Source: Gaeumannomyces sp. JS-464 (lineage: Eukaryota > Ascomycota > Sordariomycetes > Magnaporthales > Magnaporthaceae). From it: DNA of 64,000 nt. The notes under the pieces were generated by a model. The model made no database searches, was not told the origin of the DNA, and saw nothing but the letters and a program-made list of their open reading frames with translations. Position numbers and translations under genes: made by a program. This document shows positions 1-12,139 of this stretch, one piece after another. Within the stretch, counting starts at the first letter, position 1. Each line of letters begins with the position of its first letter. Location of the stretch: contig NGZR01000005.1 of the NCBI GenBank assembly GCA_002197995.1, forward strand, positions 2,480,001 to 2,544,000, given 5' to 3'.

Positions 1-660
1 AAGCAGGCATGTTTGCCTAAGGTTTACTGTTAGAAATAAAATCCGGCCCTGGGCTGCCTACCTAGGAAGCAACAGGCAGGCCAGCTGGTTAGTAGGCTAT
101 CACGGAGCGGAGTGTCAATTTCTCGTGATGGCTGGCCATTGACACTGAATCAAGTTCCTTCTAGAGGGCCACTGATCAATCCAGTTCAGTATTCCAAATG
201 CAGGTGACAGGAGTCGTCTAACGAGGACTTAAAGTCCGTGAAAGAATGGTGAAAGTAGGCAGGAAATGACATGTGACGGTTGTGGGATCTATTCTATCAA
301 GTCGATGCTAAAAACCCGCTCGCTAAGCATTTGTATCGAGATCCCGAGATGCTATCAGTTTAAGATAGCATCAAATAAACGCCGATATCCTTCTAAAAAC
401 ACCATTTATCTCTAGTGACCCCACCTCCTCTTACCTTAACACTCAGGTTATCTTCTAACAGATACAGTCCTGTTGGACAGAACTTGAGACATGATAAAGT
501 GGGCAACATCTTCATCTGACCAGTACGCCATGTGCGAGGCAATCGTGTTCATGGGGTTGAAGTCGAGTGCGCTCCTGCGAAGTCCACGTTAGCTATACAA
601 GAGTCCCCTGAAACCACCCGTCGAGTGCGGGGAGCTTATGATAGGAAAAGAGAAAGACAC
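1..660. other. intergenic region, 3' flank of the DDHD gene
   Basis: AT-richer sequence downstream of the DDHD phospholipase stop. Only short, unconvincing ORFs occur and no RNA gene or repeat was recognised. Confidence 0.5.
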
Positions 661-3600
661 TTACTCCTGAATGCTGTAGTCAACCCTGCCGTTCCTGTTC
701 AGGGCCCGCACCTTCATCTCCTCTCTCCTCAGCCGCCGCGCTTTATCTTCCTCTTCTTGCCAGGCATCCTTATTCTTGACGCGCCGGCTCTCAAAGTTTG
801 AGTAAAGCGTCTCGAGCTCGTCATCAAGCAGCGTGATGTCGTTTCCACTGAAGCTTTCCTGCCGTTCGCCCATCGAAGATCGAGCAAGCTGCTTCTTACG
901 CTCGGCCGCCTTCTCCGACTGCGATTGGCCATCCGAAATGACGCCACCGCCCGAGGCGTTGGTGCCCGCAGCCGAAGCTGAGGGTGTGGGCTGTTGAGCG
1001 GACATGTTGGCCACGTCCTCCTGAGTGAGGCCCAGGCTGCGGTTCAGGATGTTGCTGGCAATCCCGGCGCTGAGCGAGGACCACAAACCCGAGACACTCT
1101 GGCCGACCTTAACGCCTATCCCGGTTATTCCCTGGGGCGCCACGCTGCCAAAGATGCCTTTTTTGGTGTACGGAAGTACCTGGGACTTGAGACTCGACAT
1201 GGCGGGAGTGATGAGGGGCTCCATACGGTATGCGATGGGGTCTGAGGGATGGAAGATGTTGAACAGCTGGCCGACCTTGGGCGAAGAGATGGAGAAGGGC
1301 AATCCTGTGATAGACGAGACACGCTGACCGACGTCCGCCGACAGGAACGGATCATCTACAGAGTCCGGGTCCAACGGGCTCTCTGAGGGGAGCGCATGGG
1401 GCAGATGCCTCGCCGAAATGGTCCGCCCCTTTAGCATCTGGAAGAGGCCAATGGGCGAGCCCAGACAGTACAGGTCTTCCACATCGAAGTCGAACTTGAG
1501 CTCTCTCGGATCCTTTGATGGCTCAGGCCGATCCTGTGGCGTCCAGAATCGGAGCGCGTTCCTACCAGCGTCTAACGACTTGGGAGTCTCTTTTTGCCGG
1601 CAGAGAATGTCGAACATTATCGCCGAACCAAGCGAGTGCCCGATGATGTGAACTTTGCCGGTAAATTTCGGGTTCCGCTCCATGAAAAGGTTATAGGCTC
1701 GGTTGGACTCCTGGAGTACGATGTGGGCAATCTGCTCCCGGTACGCGCTTTGGTACAAGAGGACGTCCAGGGCAAGGTCGGAGATGAGCGACCGAGCGAA
1801 AGCAACCCCTTCGACAGTGATGTCCTCGAGCGAAGGGTCTGCATTATTGTCAGCCACGCCCAGCAAGGGGTGAGGACAGAATCGTCGATCACTCACATTC
1901 GTCTTCCTCGGTGTAAGTCTCGCCCAAATCATACTCGCGTTTTTTCTCCTTTTTCTTTGGGAAATCAAGGAGATGCCGCCAGCACACGGGCAAAACCTGG
2001 ATGCGGCAGTTGCCCGGGCCTTCCCCGCTTTCTGAGTTCAGTGCCTTTAGGTCCGCTGAGCTCGCGTAGACTGATTTGAGGTTTTTGCGGAGGATGTTGA
2101 CGTCGTGCACAAAGTTCACACTCTCCATTCTGTGCACGTGTCAGCCTCAGATTGTTATGCATGTATGAGAACGGGGGCAGGCCCGCATACCTGAGTCCCA
2201 AGAGCTGGCCTATGCCATGTGTCACGAGGAAGACATGGTCGATATCGCGCCCTTGTTTCTCGCCGATCTGGGGATTGTAGTCGGTCTGCATTTGCTTCTC
2301 CTCTCTCTTGCGGACCTCTTCCTCTTCCTGGGCGGCGTCTTTTTCACTGCCGTCCATGAGTGACGAGATCTGGCGCTGCAGCTGGCTCTCTTGGCTCTCT
2401 ACTTCTAAGGAAGAGGTACCAGCCGACGCTCCCAATTTTGTGGCTGGGGGTGCCGATCGCCTTTTGAGAAGCTTTTGCTGCTTTTCGTCGAGCGTGAGCT
2501 GTGTGATGGTTCCTGGTCCCGGTGTGGACGGCCACTTCTCGTCCTTGCCGTCCTTGGATTCTTTATCCTTCGCCTTGTTGGGCTCCTTGTTTGGTTCTGA
2601 ATATCCACGGACTAGCTTGACTCCGCTCATGTAGCCGCCACCGGCGAACCGTTCATACACCGTCGATGTGACCCACGACAAGACGCTATCGGACGTCAGC
2701 CACGCCACCGAAGTGTCTTGGTAGGTTGCAACACTGTTCATGTACGTCCCAAACAGTCGGTGGGTTTGTGGTTGGTGTTGTGCCTGCGCCGGCGCTGGCG
2801 CCGCTGACTGCTTTGAGGCGGCCTCTCCTTGCGCAGCTGACGCGGCCCGGAGGTTGTCTGTGGAAGGCTTAGGAGTAAGGCTGTTCCCGGTGCCAGAGTC
2901 GCTGCGGACTCTTGCAGGGTATAGCCACGGCTTTACTTTCAAGTAGCCTTCCTCGAGTTGTGCCGCCAGGTTTTCCTCACAAGGCCGAAGCGTTGAGCCT
3001 TCCTGGTAGAACCAAGTGCCTCTCCGCACATCATAGACGGGCCCAAGCCAGTAAACTGGCGATAGCTCCCTCTCCTCGAGGTCAACTTGAAATAAGAAGT
3101 CCTCCTGAACATAGACGACATGGTGCTTGGGTTTTTGGGCATCGTCTCTGCTGAATCCCCGGGATCTCGTCTCATCGCTTCCCAGGATCGACCTCCGACT
3201 CGACCTACTCCTGTGCCTTCCGGCAGTTGTCCCCCGATCTCTCTCAGTATCCTCTAGTATTGTCTGGTATGTCGTCTCGAGAGACTTGGAGTCTTCGGGA
3301 GAAAATGCAACGAGCTTCTTGGGCGCGGGAGGTGGCTTGTTTTCCTCGGTATTCTTCTTAGACTGTAGGAACTTGGGTTTTCGCTTGGGGATCTGTTCCA
3401 TCTTGTTAGATCCAAAGCCAGAAATCCACGGGACAAAGCGACAAACTGACATCGACAGCGTGGAACCACATGACGTTCAGCGGCGGGCAGTCCGGGGGGT
3501 ACCGCTTCAAGCTCTGACCGTAGACATGGCTGGTGGTGTGGTAACCGGGGATGGTGTTGGGACCGCTGGTAGACGGTAACGGTGGCGTGGTGCTCGAGGA

Positions 3601-3872
3601 GGCAGGTTCTTTCGGAGTCGGTGTGGTACTACGGCTTCCGGCCACGGGTTCATAGAGTCTACGGCGGAGGAGAAGTACCCCTTTTCCACCTTCTTGTCGG
3701 CCGGAGGGGCAGGCATGGGAGCCATAACGTCTCTACTCCCAGCTTGCCATCCGGCAAGCTTTCCAACAGAGCGAGCCGGCCGGGATAAAGATCGTATAGG
3801 GCGATATGTTGAGAGTCTGGTAGAGACGGTCGGTCGAGGGAGCGGTCTAAGGAGAGAACTCAAGACTGCCAC
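661..3872 (-). CDS. DDHD-domain phospholipase (PA-preferring phospholipase A1 family)
   Basis: The family hydrolyses acyl chains of phospholipids; the yeast relative Ddl1 is mitochondrial. Proposed exons are 3872-3451, 3392-2191, 2129-1897 and 1838-661, giving about 1011 aa. The lipase nucleophile motif GHSLG lies in the last exon within VHIIGHSLGSAIMFD. The DDHD region follows, with VEDLYCLGSPIGLF and FNIFHPSDPIAYRMEPL. An N-terminal region with RYPPDCPPLNVMWFHAVD is typical of fungal members. The start at 3872 gives an Arg/Ser-rich, acid-poor N-terminus that could be a mitochondrial presequence (inference). Around 3641-3645 the frame must jump by one base, between KKVEKGYFSSAVDSMNPW and AGSRSTTPTPKEP. 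With one base added the exons sum to a whole number of codons, so I read this as a sequence error. Divergent from RPC1. Confidence 0.85.
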
Positions 3873-5196
3873 GACTAGCTGAGGTGATATTCCGAAAGGG
3901 TGGCTGTTGGTGTTGCTCAGAGTCTTGAACGTCCTCTTGATTTACAAGGTCGCATGCATCTGCTTCCAAGTTGGCAGAGGTTCGCTGACGGCAAGCAGCG
4001 TTTGAGCTGGTGCAGGGAGCTCCTTGCGACGAGTGTAATTTGGGTATGTGAGCAGGATGTGGAGGGAGCGAGGTGGATCGAGCCAGGTGTATGACAAGCA
4101 ACAGACAAAGCGTGTGTTCTTGGTTGCTTCAGGTCAATTGTCAACAAACGGGATCTCAGCTTGGAGGTTAGCTCGCTGGCTTGGGTTCTCGCGACGGGAG
4201 TACGCATGCATGCGACCAACAAAAGAGACGGAATCCAGGTGACGAAATGGTTGGTTGCGACGAGCGCTCGAGAAGATGTCGGTGGCACATGTAAATCATC
4301 GTAGGGCGGCTCCCGCTAAATCCCGCCCCATGTGGCCGCCAACAGCGTCAGCTGCCCCGCCACGCTCGATCCCCGTGCATGCATGGGCTCAGGAGGTTGG
4401 GCGCAGCTTTAGTGGGGGTGCATAACTGCAATTAAGGTCCGCACAATTATGTAAGTTGGGGTCACATATGCCGCAAACCCAGCTGTCAAATGTGAGATGT
4501 CTGGCCGGTACATAGCGCGCTACCTAGCGGACTAGCGGGCGCGGTAAGGACGGGTACTAGCGGGCGCGGTAAGGACGGGTTAACTCCAATCGTCAACTTG
4601 GAGAATCTAGTTCAGACGGATATTCTATATCTCCCTCTAAGATGCGCTCGTCCCCGATTCTTCTAGCTGTTCGCAAGAACCTCCTGTCAAGGGAAGAATA
4701 GGTGCCTTTGGGTAGGTCCTATTGGTGCTGAGGTATGCACATATGCAAGCCGCCTCATGCTCCACATCCACTACCCTAGGACAGGCTAGGTTGAGACTGT
4801 GCAGCGTTCCCCGCACGCTGTAGCTGCCCGGTGCTTGACGACCAGCTCCGTGCAGTGGTGGGGTCCGAATGACTCCGCGAGCTCGTCCGCCTGCCTGCCT
4901 TAGCCCGCGCGAGCAAAAAAAGTTGCGTCGCGTCGTCGCAGCACGATCACCAATCGATTGCGCCGCCAAGTCGCGTTATGTTTTCTGCCTCGGCTTTCCG
5001 ATGACGATGGATTTGCGACGACAAATCTAACCTATGACCGAGGAGGACGAACTAGGCTGCCATTGATTGCACCCACCAACTGCATCCCGCCGCGGCCTGT
5101 ATCACGAACGCCTCCTCTCTGGGCCTCGGCCCAACGACTTGCGACAACTGCGATTTCTTCGAGGCTACGGTGCTAAGTAGGCAGACTGTCGCCATC
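3873..5196. other. divergent intergenic region between DDHD gene and RPC1
   Basis: A 1.3-kb region that must hold the promoters of both flanking genes. It contains a perfect 25-bp tandem duplication (annotated separately). The ORFs inside, including one of 123 codons on the minus strand, show no recognisable protein features. Confidence 0.5.
4531..4580. repeat. perfect tandem duplication of 25 bp, two copies
   Basis: Two adjacent identical 25-bp units, each beginning ACTAGCGGGCGCGG and ending GACGGGT. A partial third match (CTAGCGG) precedes the first copy. The repeat sits in the divergent promoter region, roughly 620 bp upstream of the RPC1 start codon. Confidence 0.95.
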
Positions 5197-8100
5197 ATGG
5201 CCATCGAGGAGACCGCGCCGGCGCTGCCGGTGAAGGAGCAGTTCGTCGATCAGCTGCCAATGCGCTTCAAAGAGCTCAAATTCGGAATCCAGTGCGTCAG
5301 CCTCGGCGACTTAGGAGAAAGCGGATAGATGACGATGAAGACACGACCGGGCTAACGGTCAGGAACTGCTACGCAGGTCGAACCAAGATATAGTGAACCA
5401 GGGTGTTCTTGAGATTTCCGAAAAGCAGCTCTACGATATTGAGAATAATCGAACGCCCTCGCGCCATGGACCCCTCGACCACCGCCTGGTAGGCCATCAA
5501 CTATCTTACCTTTTGCTGTGTCCGCGATCTGGCCTGGGCTGACCAGGTGTTATGATAGGGCACGTCGAGCAAAACGGCCGAATGCCAAACATGCGCTCAG
5601 CCCCTGCAGAACTGCAGCGGTCACTTTGGCCATGTGCGGTTACCTCTGCCAGCCTTCCACATCGGGTACCTCCGCTTCGTACAGACGATTCTACAGAACA
5701 TCTGCAAGGTGTGTTGGCCACATATCTTCTCTTAGCCTTCAGCTCTGTCATCACGTTGAGGTACTCTGCTCACTGTTAGTCTGCATAGGACTGCGCGCGT
5801 GTGCTACTTACCGAACCTGAACGCCGAAAGTTTCTGACCGAGCTAAGGCGCCCTGGGATCGACAACCTCCGCCGCACAGGTATTTGCAAGAAAATCAACG
5901 AGCAATGCCGGAAGGTCAAGATATGTCCTTACTGCGACTCCGTCAACGGTACTATTAGGAAGATTGGTGTCTTGAAGCTGGCGCATGACAAATTCGTCGC
6001 CTTCAACAAGTCAAACTCGGCTAAGAAGGTCCCACCGGAGAGCAAGATCGTCTTCGACAATTCTTTCCTCTACGCTAAGAAGGCCGTCCCGGAGCTAGAC
6101 AAGCACCTGAGGAAGGCCATGGAGGACCTAAACCCCCTCAAAGTCCTCACACTCTTCAAGATGATTAGCCCTACCGATTGCGAACTCCTCGGGCTGGACC
6201 CGTCTGAAGGCAGACCCGAGATGTTCCTCTGGCAGTACCTACCCGCCCCGCCCATCTGCATCCGCCCTTCGGTTGCCCAAGACAATGCTAGCAATGAAGA
6301 CGATATTACGACCAAGCTGGCCGAAATCGTCCACATAGCTGGGCTCATCCGTGGCGCCCTGAGTAAGGGCCACCCGATACAGACCATCATGGAGCAGTGG
6401 GAGTTCCTGCAGCTGCAGATAGCCATGTATGTCAATAGCGAGGTACCCGGACTCGGGCAGCCCGGATTTGGCAAGATGACTCGTGGTTTCTGCCAACGCC
6501 GAAGGGCAAACAAGGCCGGTTCCGCGGCAACCTGTCAGGCAAGCGAGTGGACTTCTCGGGCCGGACCGTCATCTCCCCCGACCCCAACCTTGGGATTGAC
6601 CAGGTCGCTATCCCCATCCTGGTGGCCAAGAACCTAACATACCCCGAGCGCGTCCAGTACCAGAACCTGGCCAAGCTTCAGCAATGTGTCCGCAATGGCC
6701 CAGCAACCTGGCCTGGAGCACAGGCTGTCGTCAAACAGGACGGAGACGGCGACTACAAGATGAACCTCAAGTTTGGCAACCGTGACGACGTGGCTAATAA
6801 CCTCAGGTTCGGGGATGTTGTCGAACGGCATATCGAGGACGGCGACATTGTGCTTTTCAACCGACAGCCGTCGCTCCACAAGCTCAGTATTATGAGCCAC
6901 TTGGTCAAGGTTCGCCCATGGAGGACTTTCCGCCTCAACGAGTGTGCCTGCACTCCATACAACGCCGACTTTGACGGCGACGAGATGAATCTCCATGTAC
7001 CTCAGACGGAGGAAGCCCGCGCCGAGGCTATCAACCTCATGGGTGTCAAGCACAACCTGGCTACACCCAAAAACGGCGAGCCCATCATTGCTGCTACCCA
7101 GGACTTCATCACGGCAGCCTATCTCCTCAGTAGCAAAGACAACTTCTTCAGCCGCAAGGTTTTCACATACCTCTGCCAGCACATGATGGTCGATGGAAAG
7201 GAGTACCTCGAGCTTCCTCCCCCAGCCATCCTCAAGCCGTGCGCGCTCTGGACTGGCAAACAGATCTTCAACGTCCTCATGAGACCAAACAAACAGTCAC
7301 CGGTCAAGGTGAACCTGGACGCGAAGTGCCGTGAGTACAAGGTCCGCCCTGGCGAGGCCCCCGACCTGTGCCCCAACGACGGGTGGCTCATTATCCGCAA
7401 CTCTGAGATCATGTGCGGCGTGATGGATAAGTCAATTGTCGGAGGCGGCAAGAAAGACTCCATCTTCTATGTTATCCTTCGAGACTTCGGGCCTGATTAT
7501 GCGGTTACTGCCATGAACCGCCTGGCGAAACTCTGCGCCCGAACGCTGGGAAATCGCGGCTTTTCCATCGGTGTGGGCGACGTCTTCCCGACTATGGAGC
7601 TTCGTGTGGAAAAGGACAAGCTTGTGAGAGATGCGGACCGCAAGTGTGACGACCTGATCGACACGTTCAAGGCTGGAAAGCTCCAGAAAGCCGCCGGCTG
7701 TGATCTTGAGCAAACGCTGGAGAACTCCATCTCGGGTATTCTGAGTCGAGTGCGTCAGCAGGCCGGTGCCAAGTGTGTTGAGACGCTGAGCCGTAACAAC
7801 GCTCCCCTGATCATGGCCAAGTCTGGGTCCAAGGGTTCTGAAATCAACGTTGCCCAGATGGTTGCTGCCGTCGGACAGCAGATTATCGGAGGCCAGCGTG
7901 TCCCAGATGGTTTCCAGGACCGAAGTTTGCCGCACTTCCACAAGAACTCTCGCCAACCCCCTCCAAGGGCTTCGTGGCCAACAGCTTCTATTCTGGTCTG
8001 CTTCCCACCGAGTTCTTGTTCCACGCCATTTCGGGACGTGAAGGTCTTGTCGATACAGCTGTCAAGACGGCCGAGACAGGATACATGTCGCGGCGTCTGA

Positions 8101-9740
8101 TGAAGTCGCTCGAGGATCTCTCGACCCAGTACGATGACACCGTTCGCACTTCGGGAGGAGGCATCGTCCAGTTCCAGTTTGGCGCCGACAAGCTGGACCC
8201 TGTCGACATGGAGGGAACTGCAGTGCCTGTCCATTTCGACCGGACATGGACCCACGCAGAGGCCCTAACCTGGGACAACGCTGAGAGGTCTCTTCTTCCT
8301 TGGGAGATCTTGCAGTTTTGCGACCAAGTAATCGAGACACAGCGGCAGCGATACGCTCGGTATGACCTTGTCAACAAGAGTCCATTACCCTACGATGACC
8401 AGAGGGACCGCAGCATCGACGAGCACGAGAGTGCGCGGAACTTCTGGAAGAGTGTGTATGGCTACGTGCAGGGTCGTGCAGACAGGCTCGAGAAGATCCG
8501 AAGGCAGATCGGCCTGTCTCCTGGAGGTAGCGATGACAGAGGTGCAGACGACTCGATCGCGGATCCAGCAAGGGTCGCACAGATCAGCAGGGTTGCCAAA
8601 GTGTCGCAGAACACCCTCCTCAAGTTTCTCAACCTCTGCCAGGAGAAGCACGAGAGGGCAAAGGTCGAGCCGGGTCACGCCGTGGGTGCTGTCGGTGCGC
8701 AGTCCATCGGTGAGCCCGGTACGCAGATGACGCTGAAGACTTTCCATTTCGCCGGTGTTGCCGGTATGAGCATCACACAGGGTGTGCCTCGTATCAAGGA
8801 GATCATCAATGCGTCCAAGTTGATCAGCACTCCAGTCATCACCTGCCCGTTGATGAACAACAAGCAAATTGAAGCCGCCCGCGTCGTCAAGGGCAGGATC
8901 GAAAAGACATACATTTCTGATGTCCTTCGGTACATTGAGGATGAATGGAAGGCCGATGCCGGCTCCGTAGTCCTCCAGTTTGACATGGGTGTGCTGCAAG
9001 ACATGCACCTTGGCATTGGGATGGCGGACATAGCCGAGGCGATCTGCAAACACAAGAAGCTCAAGCTTGAACCTGATGATCTCAGGCTCGGCAACAACAG
9101 TATTGAGATTGTTGTGAGGAATACCTGGGTTGACGTCGCTGCTGCCAAGAAGGCGGCGAGGAGCCGCAGCGCCGCCATGGAGGAGAACCCGGACCTGCTG
9201 CTCCGGGTCAACCATCTCCGTCGGATGCTCCCGATGGTCCCTATCTCTGGCTATCCAGAGGCGTCCCGAGCAATCATCCAAACGTCGGAGAAAAGCGAGC
9301 ACACGGTGCTAGTGGAAGGCTACGGTCTGCGCGCCTGCATGACGACTGAGGGCGTCATTGGTACCAAGACCAAGTCGAACAACGTCATGGAGAACCGCGA
9401 TGTTCTGGGCATCGAGGCGGCACGGACCACCATCGCGACCGAAATCGCGGCCGTCATGGGAGACATGGGCATCGACCCGCGTCACATGCAGCTGCTCGCT
9501 GATGTCATGACGTACAAGGGCGACGTGCTGGGCATCACGCGATTCGGGCTTTCCAAGATGCGCGACAGCGTCCTGCAGCTGGCGTCGTTTGAGAAGACGC
9601 CCGACCACCTTTTCGCCGCGGCCGCTGGCATGAAGACGGACCGCATTGAGGGCGTCAGCGAGTGCATTATCATGGGCCAGACCATGTCCGTCGGTACCGG
9701 CGCCTGCCAGATCGTGCGCGCTCTCAACCTTAAGACCTGA
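5197..9740 (+). CDS. RPC1: RNA polymerase III largest subunit RPC1 (RPC160)
   Basis: Catalytic subunit of nuclear Pol III, which makes tRNA, 5S and other small RNAs. Exons are 5197-5291, 5377-5488, 5559-5708 and 5789-9740, giving about 1436 aa, the normal family length. The zinc-binding N-terminus (CQTCAQPLQNCSGHFGH, then KICPYC) is present. The metal-binding loop NADFDGDEMNLHVP carries the three catalytic aspartates. The bridge-helix/trigger-loop region reads GEPGTQMTLKTFHFAGVAG. The frame breaks twice inside highly conserved blocks: at about 6499-6501 (between GFCQR and KGKQGRFRGNLSGKRVDF) and at the C run 7957-7961 (between HKNSRQPP and KGFVANSFYSGL). Each is restored by one extra base, and no intron fits. 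Pol III is essential and single copy, so sequence error is far likelier than a pseudogene. Confidence 0.97.
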
Positions 9741-10173
9741 TGACTGCCGTCCTCGCCCCACCCCATTCGAGGATGCGTGGAACGAGAGCGTCACAGGGCG
9801 CAAGACGAGGCGCTGATCCAGGGGTGGGGCCAGCGTCGACTGGAGCAACCGTATCGTAGATGCGGAAGCGACCAGGGCTTCGACTGGAAGGCAAGATAGA
9901 CTTTGGTTTGGGCCTTTCTGTTCATACGAACTTTGTCACGAGAAACATATCGATGTGTGCATGTAAATTTGATGATTTGAGCGCTGTTGCCGGGGAAATA
10001 GAATCCATACGTTTGCTCTCCCAGATGATGGTGGTCGGTCTGAACTTTTCGTCTCCACATCCTGTTCGTGGTGGTGTCTCGTACGCCCCATTCACAATAG
10101 TATAATGTGTGCCGCAACCTTGGGCATCTATCCTACACATGGCGTCTCGAAGCCTCTCCGCCATTATCGTGCC
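9741..10173. other. convergent intergenic region, RPC1 / SRAP gene
   Basis: The 3' flanks of two convergent genes. No feature beyond expected termination sequence was seen. Confidence 0.4.
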
Positions 10174-11683
10174 CTACTTTGCGGCAAAGAATTTGGTAAT
10201 TTTCTGTGTGCCAGCGGATGCTTTCGGCTTGGATTTATTTGTGCTCTTGACGGGATTCTTGGTCGCACTGATCGTCCGGCCTGACGCCGGGGCAGCCTGC
10301 TTCTTTGATGGCGGCTGCTCGTCACTGTTGGTGGGGCCTAGCTCAGCCGGGCGTTTGGGCCCTGACGGTTTGGCAGACCTGTCTTCTGCATCTGTCTCTA
10401 AAGGTTCCATCTTCTCGGTTGAAACCCCCTGCCTCGATTCACCACCTCCCTGCTGCAGCTGCCTCTTCTCCTTGGTAGGGGAGGACGCAGAGGCGAAGAA
10501 ATTCGCAATGTTTGACTTTTCTCCTTGCTCGCGACAGGGATGATATAGGACGGCGAGCTGCCGCCAGCCTTGTTAACGTCCTTGCTCACGGCGTAAACCT
10601 TGAGCTCGCCGTCGAAGGGCCGCAGGAGGGACTGGAGCTCGTTGGACCATTCGAAGCGGGAAGGGTCCAGCCACGTGCGCAGCTCCTCGGAGCCCGGCTC
10701 GAGCACGACGGGCATGCGGTCGTGGAGGAACTTGAGCTGCTTGTTGGAGTCGGTCGTGATGATGGTGTATGTGTACGTCTTGTGCTCGTCGCCTGTCGGG
10801 GGAGGGGACATGTTAATCTGAAAATCCAAAGCTTAGACTCAAAGAGGCTCCGTGGAGACGGTATTCACCCTCGTACTGCACACAGTCCCACAGCCCGGCC
10901 ATACACAGTAATTTGCCGTCTTTTCTGGTGATGTAGTATGGCAGCCTCTCCTTGCCGACCTTGAGCCACTCGTAGAAGCCCTGGGCGAGGACTATACACC
11001 GCTTTCGTGCTTTCATAGTGCTCCTGGTATTATTTTCAAGAATCAGAGGTCTTGTAAGCCACCGAATCCCCATTAAACCTTTAGCTGTGGCAGCAAAAGG
11101 GAGAGATCAGCACAACGCACCACATGCCGCCACCAGCAGCCAGCGAGTCGTCGCGACAGTTGATGGTCTTCATGACGGCCGCGTAGTCGGGGTTGCGCTT
11201 GGTCCAGAAGGGGATGAGGCCCCACTTCATGGCCTGAAGCTTGTAGTGAACCTCGCCACCGGCGCCGTCGTCCCCATTGGAGCCCTTGCGTGCTTTGCCC
11301 TGCGGTGAGGTAGCAGGCTTGTCCCCGCCTTCGCCGTGCCCGCGGTGAGGACCGGCACCGAAATCGGGCACGTCGGCTCTATAAACGACGCCGTTATACC
11401 CAGGGGCAAAATTGTAAGACTGACGTGGCTGCTGCTGCTGCTGCTGCTGCTGCGAGGGGGCGTCTTCACCACCTCCACTCCCGCCGCCGTCTTCATCATC
11501 GCCTCCATCATCTGGGTCATATGGGGCATCCCAGACCGGCATGTCGTTGTCCTGCAATATCTGCCGGATCTGAGATGGCCGCTGTGCGTTGGGCATATGC
11601 CATCATCAGTACAGGGAGAAAAAAGATGGTCAAGATAGGGGCCATCTGGTGCTCACCAAAGCCATTGCGTATCTTCCGCACAT
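10174..11683 (-). CDS. SRAP-domain protein (HMCES/YedK type abasic-site DNA-protein crosslinker)
   Basis: The family shields abasic sites in single-stranded DNA by forming a thiazolidine crosslink through Cys2. Exon 1 (11683-11657) encodes MCGRYAMAL, so Cys2 follows the initiator Met as required. Further exons are 11581-11121, 11023-10869 and 10792-10174, about 420 aa. Other active-site blocks are visible: SYNFAPGYNG, MKWGLIPFWTKR, NCRDDS, QGFYEW and HDRMP. An insert after the N-terminal block holds an acidic Gly-rich stretch and eight glutamines. The C-terminal tail is basic and unstructured-looking, with two PIP-box-like motifs, NIANFFA and KITKFFA (the last residues), which suggests PCNA contact (inference). 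The frame jumps at the A run 10517-10520; one added base joins the catalytic domain to the tail. Confidence 0.92.
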
Positions 11684-12139
11684 ATTTGTTTGAAGTCTTC
11701 ACTCTGGCACTTCAACATCCATCGACGTGGGAAGTCGTCGCCCGATGGTCGAGGTGCGTGATGGCTATGACGTATTAGCCGTTTCATGGCGTGCGGCTGA
11801 ACACGTGCGCTGAACACGAACAACTCGCGGTGTCACATGATAATAATTTAGGCGGCAGCACAATGAGCGTCAGCGGTCACCAAATATCTTTTACTGTGTC
11901 ATCCCTGTGTCTCTTGGGCACCAATTCGCCTTCGATCGCGTCGATTCTTCAGCCCCGGGCATGTCGTCGTCACATCCCTCCTGCAGTCATTGGAGGGTTT
12001 TGTTGTTTACTTGCTTGTTTTTCTTTTTATATTGTACGATACCAATATATCGCATCCTGAGGGAATATTTGCGTTTAAAAACTCCAAAGCTACTCTGAAT
12101 GAATCCCTGTTTGTTTGGATGGATCGCTGCCGCTGCGTC
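11684..12139. other. intergenic region between SRAP and CDH genes
   Basis: About 450 bp holding the SRAP gene promoter and the 3' end of the CDH gene. Nothing else was recognised. Confidence 0.4.

Noticed and set aside
8385..9302. 305-codon ORF on the minus strand
   Set aside because: Antisense shadow of the RPC1 catalytic region.
5197..9740. RPC1 as a pseudogene or as several short genes
   Set aside because: Only two one-base breaks in otherwise perfectly conserved sequence with the full catalytic loop; the gene is essential.
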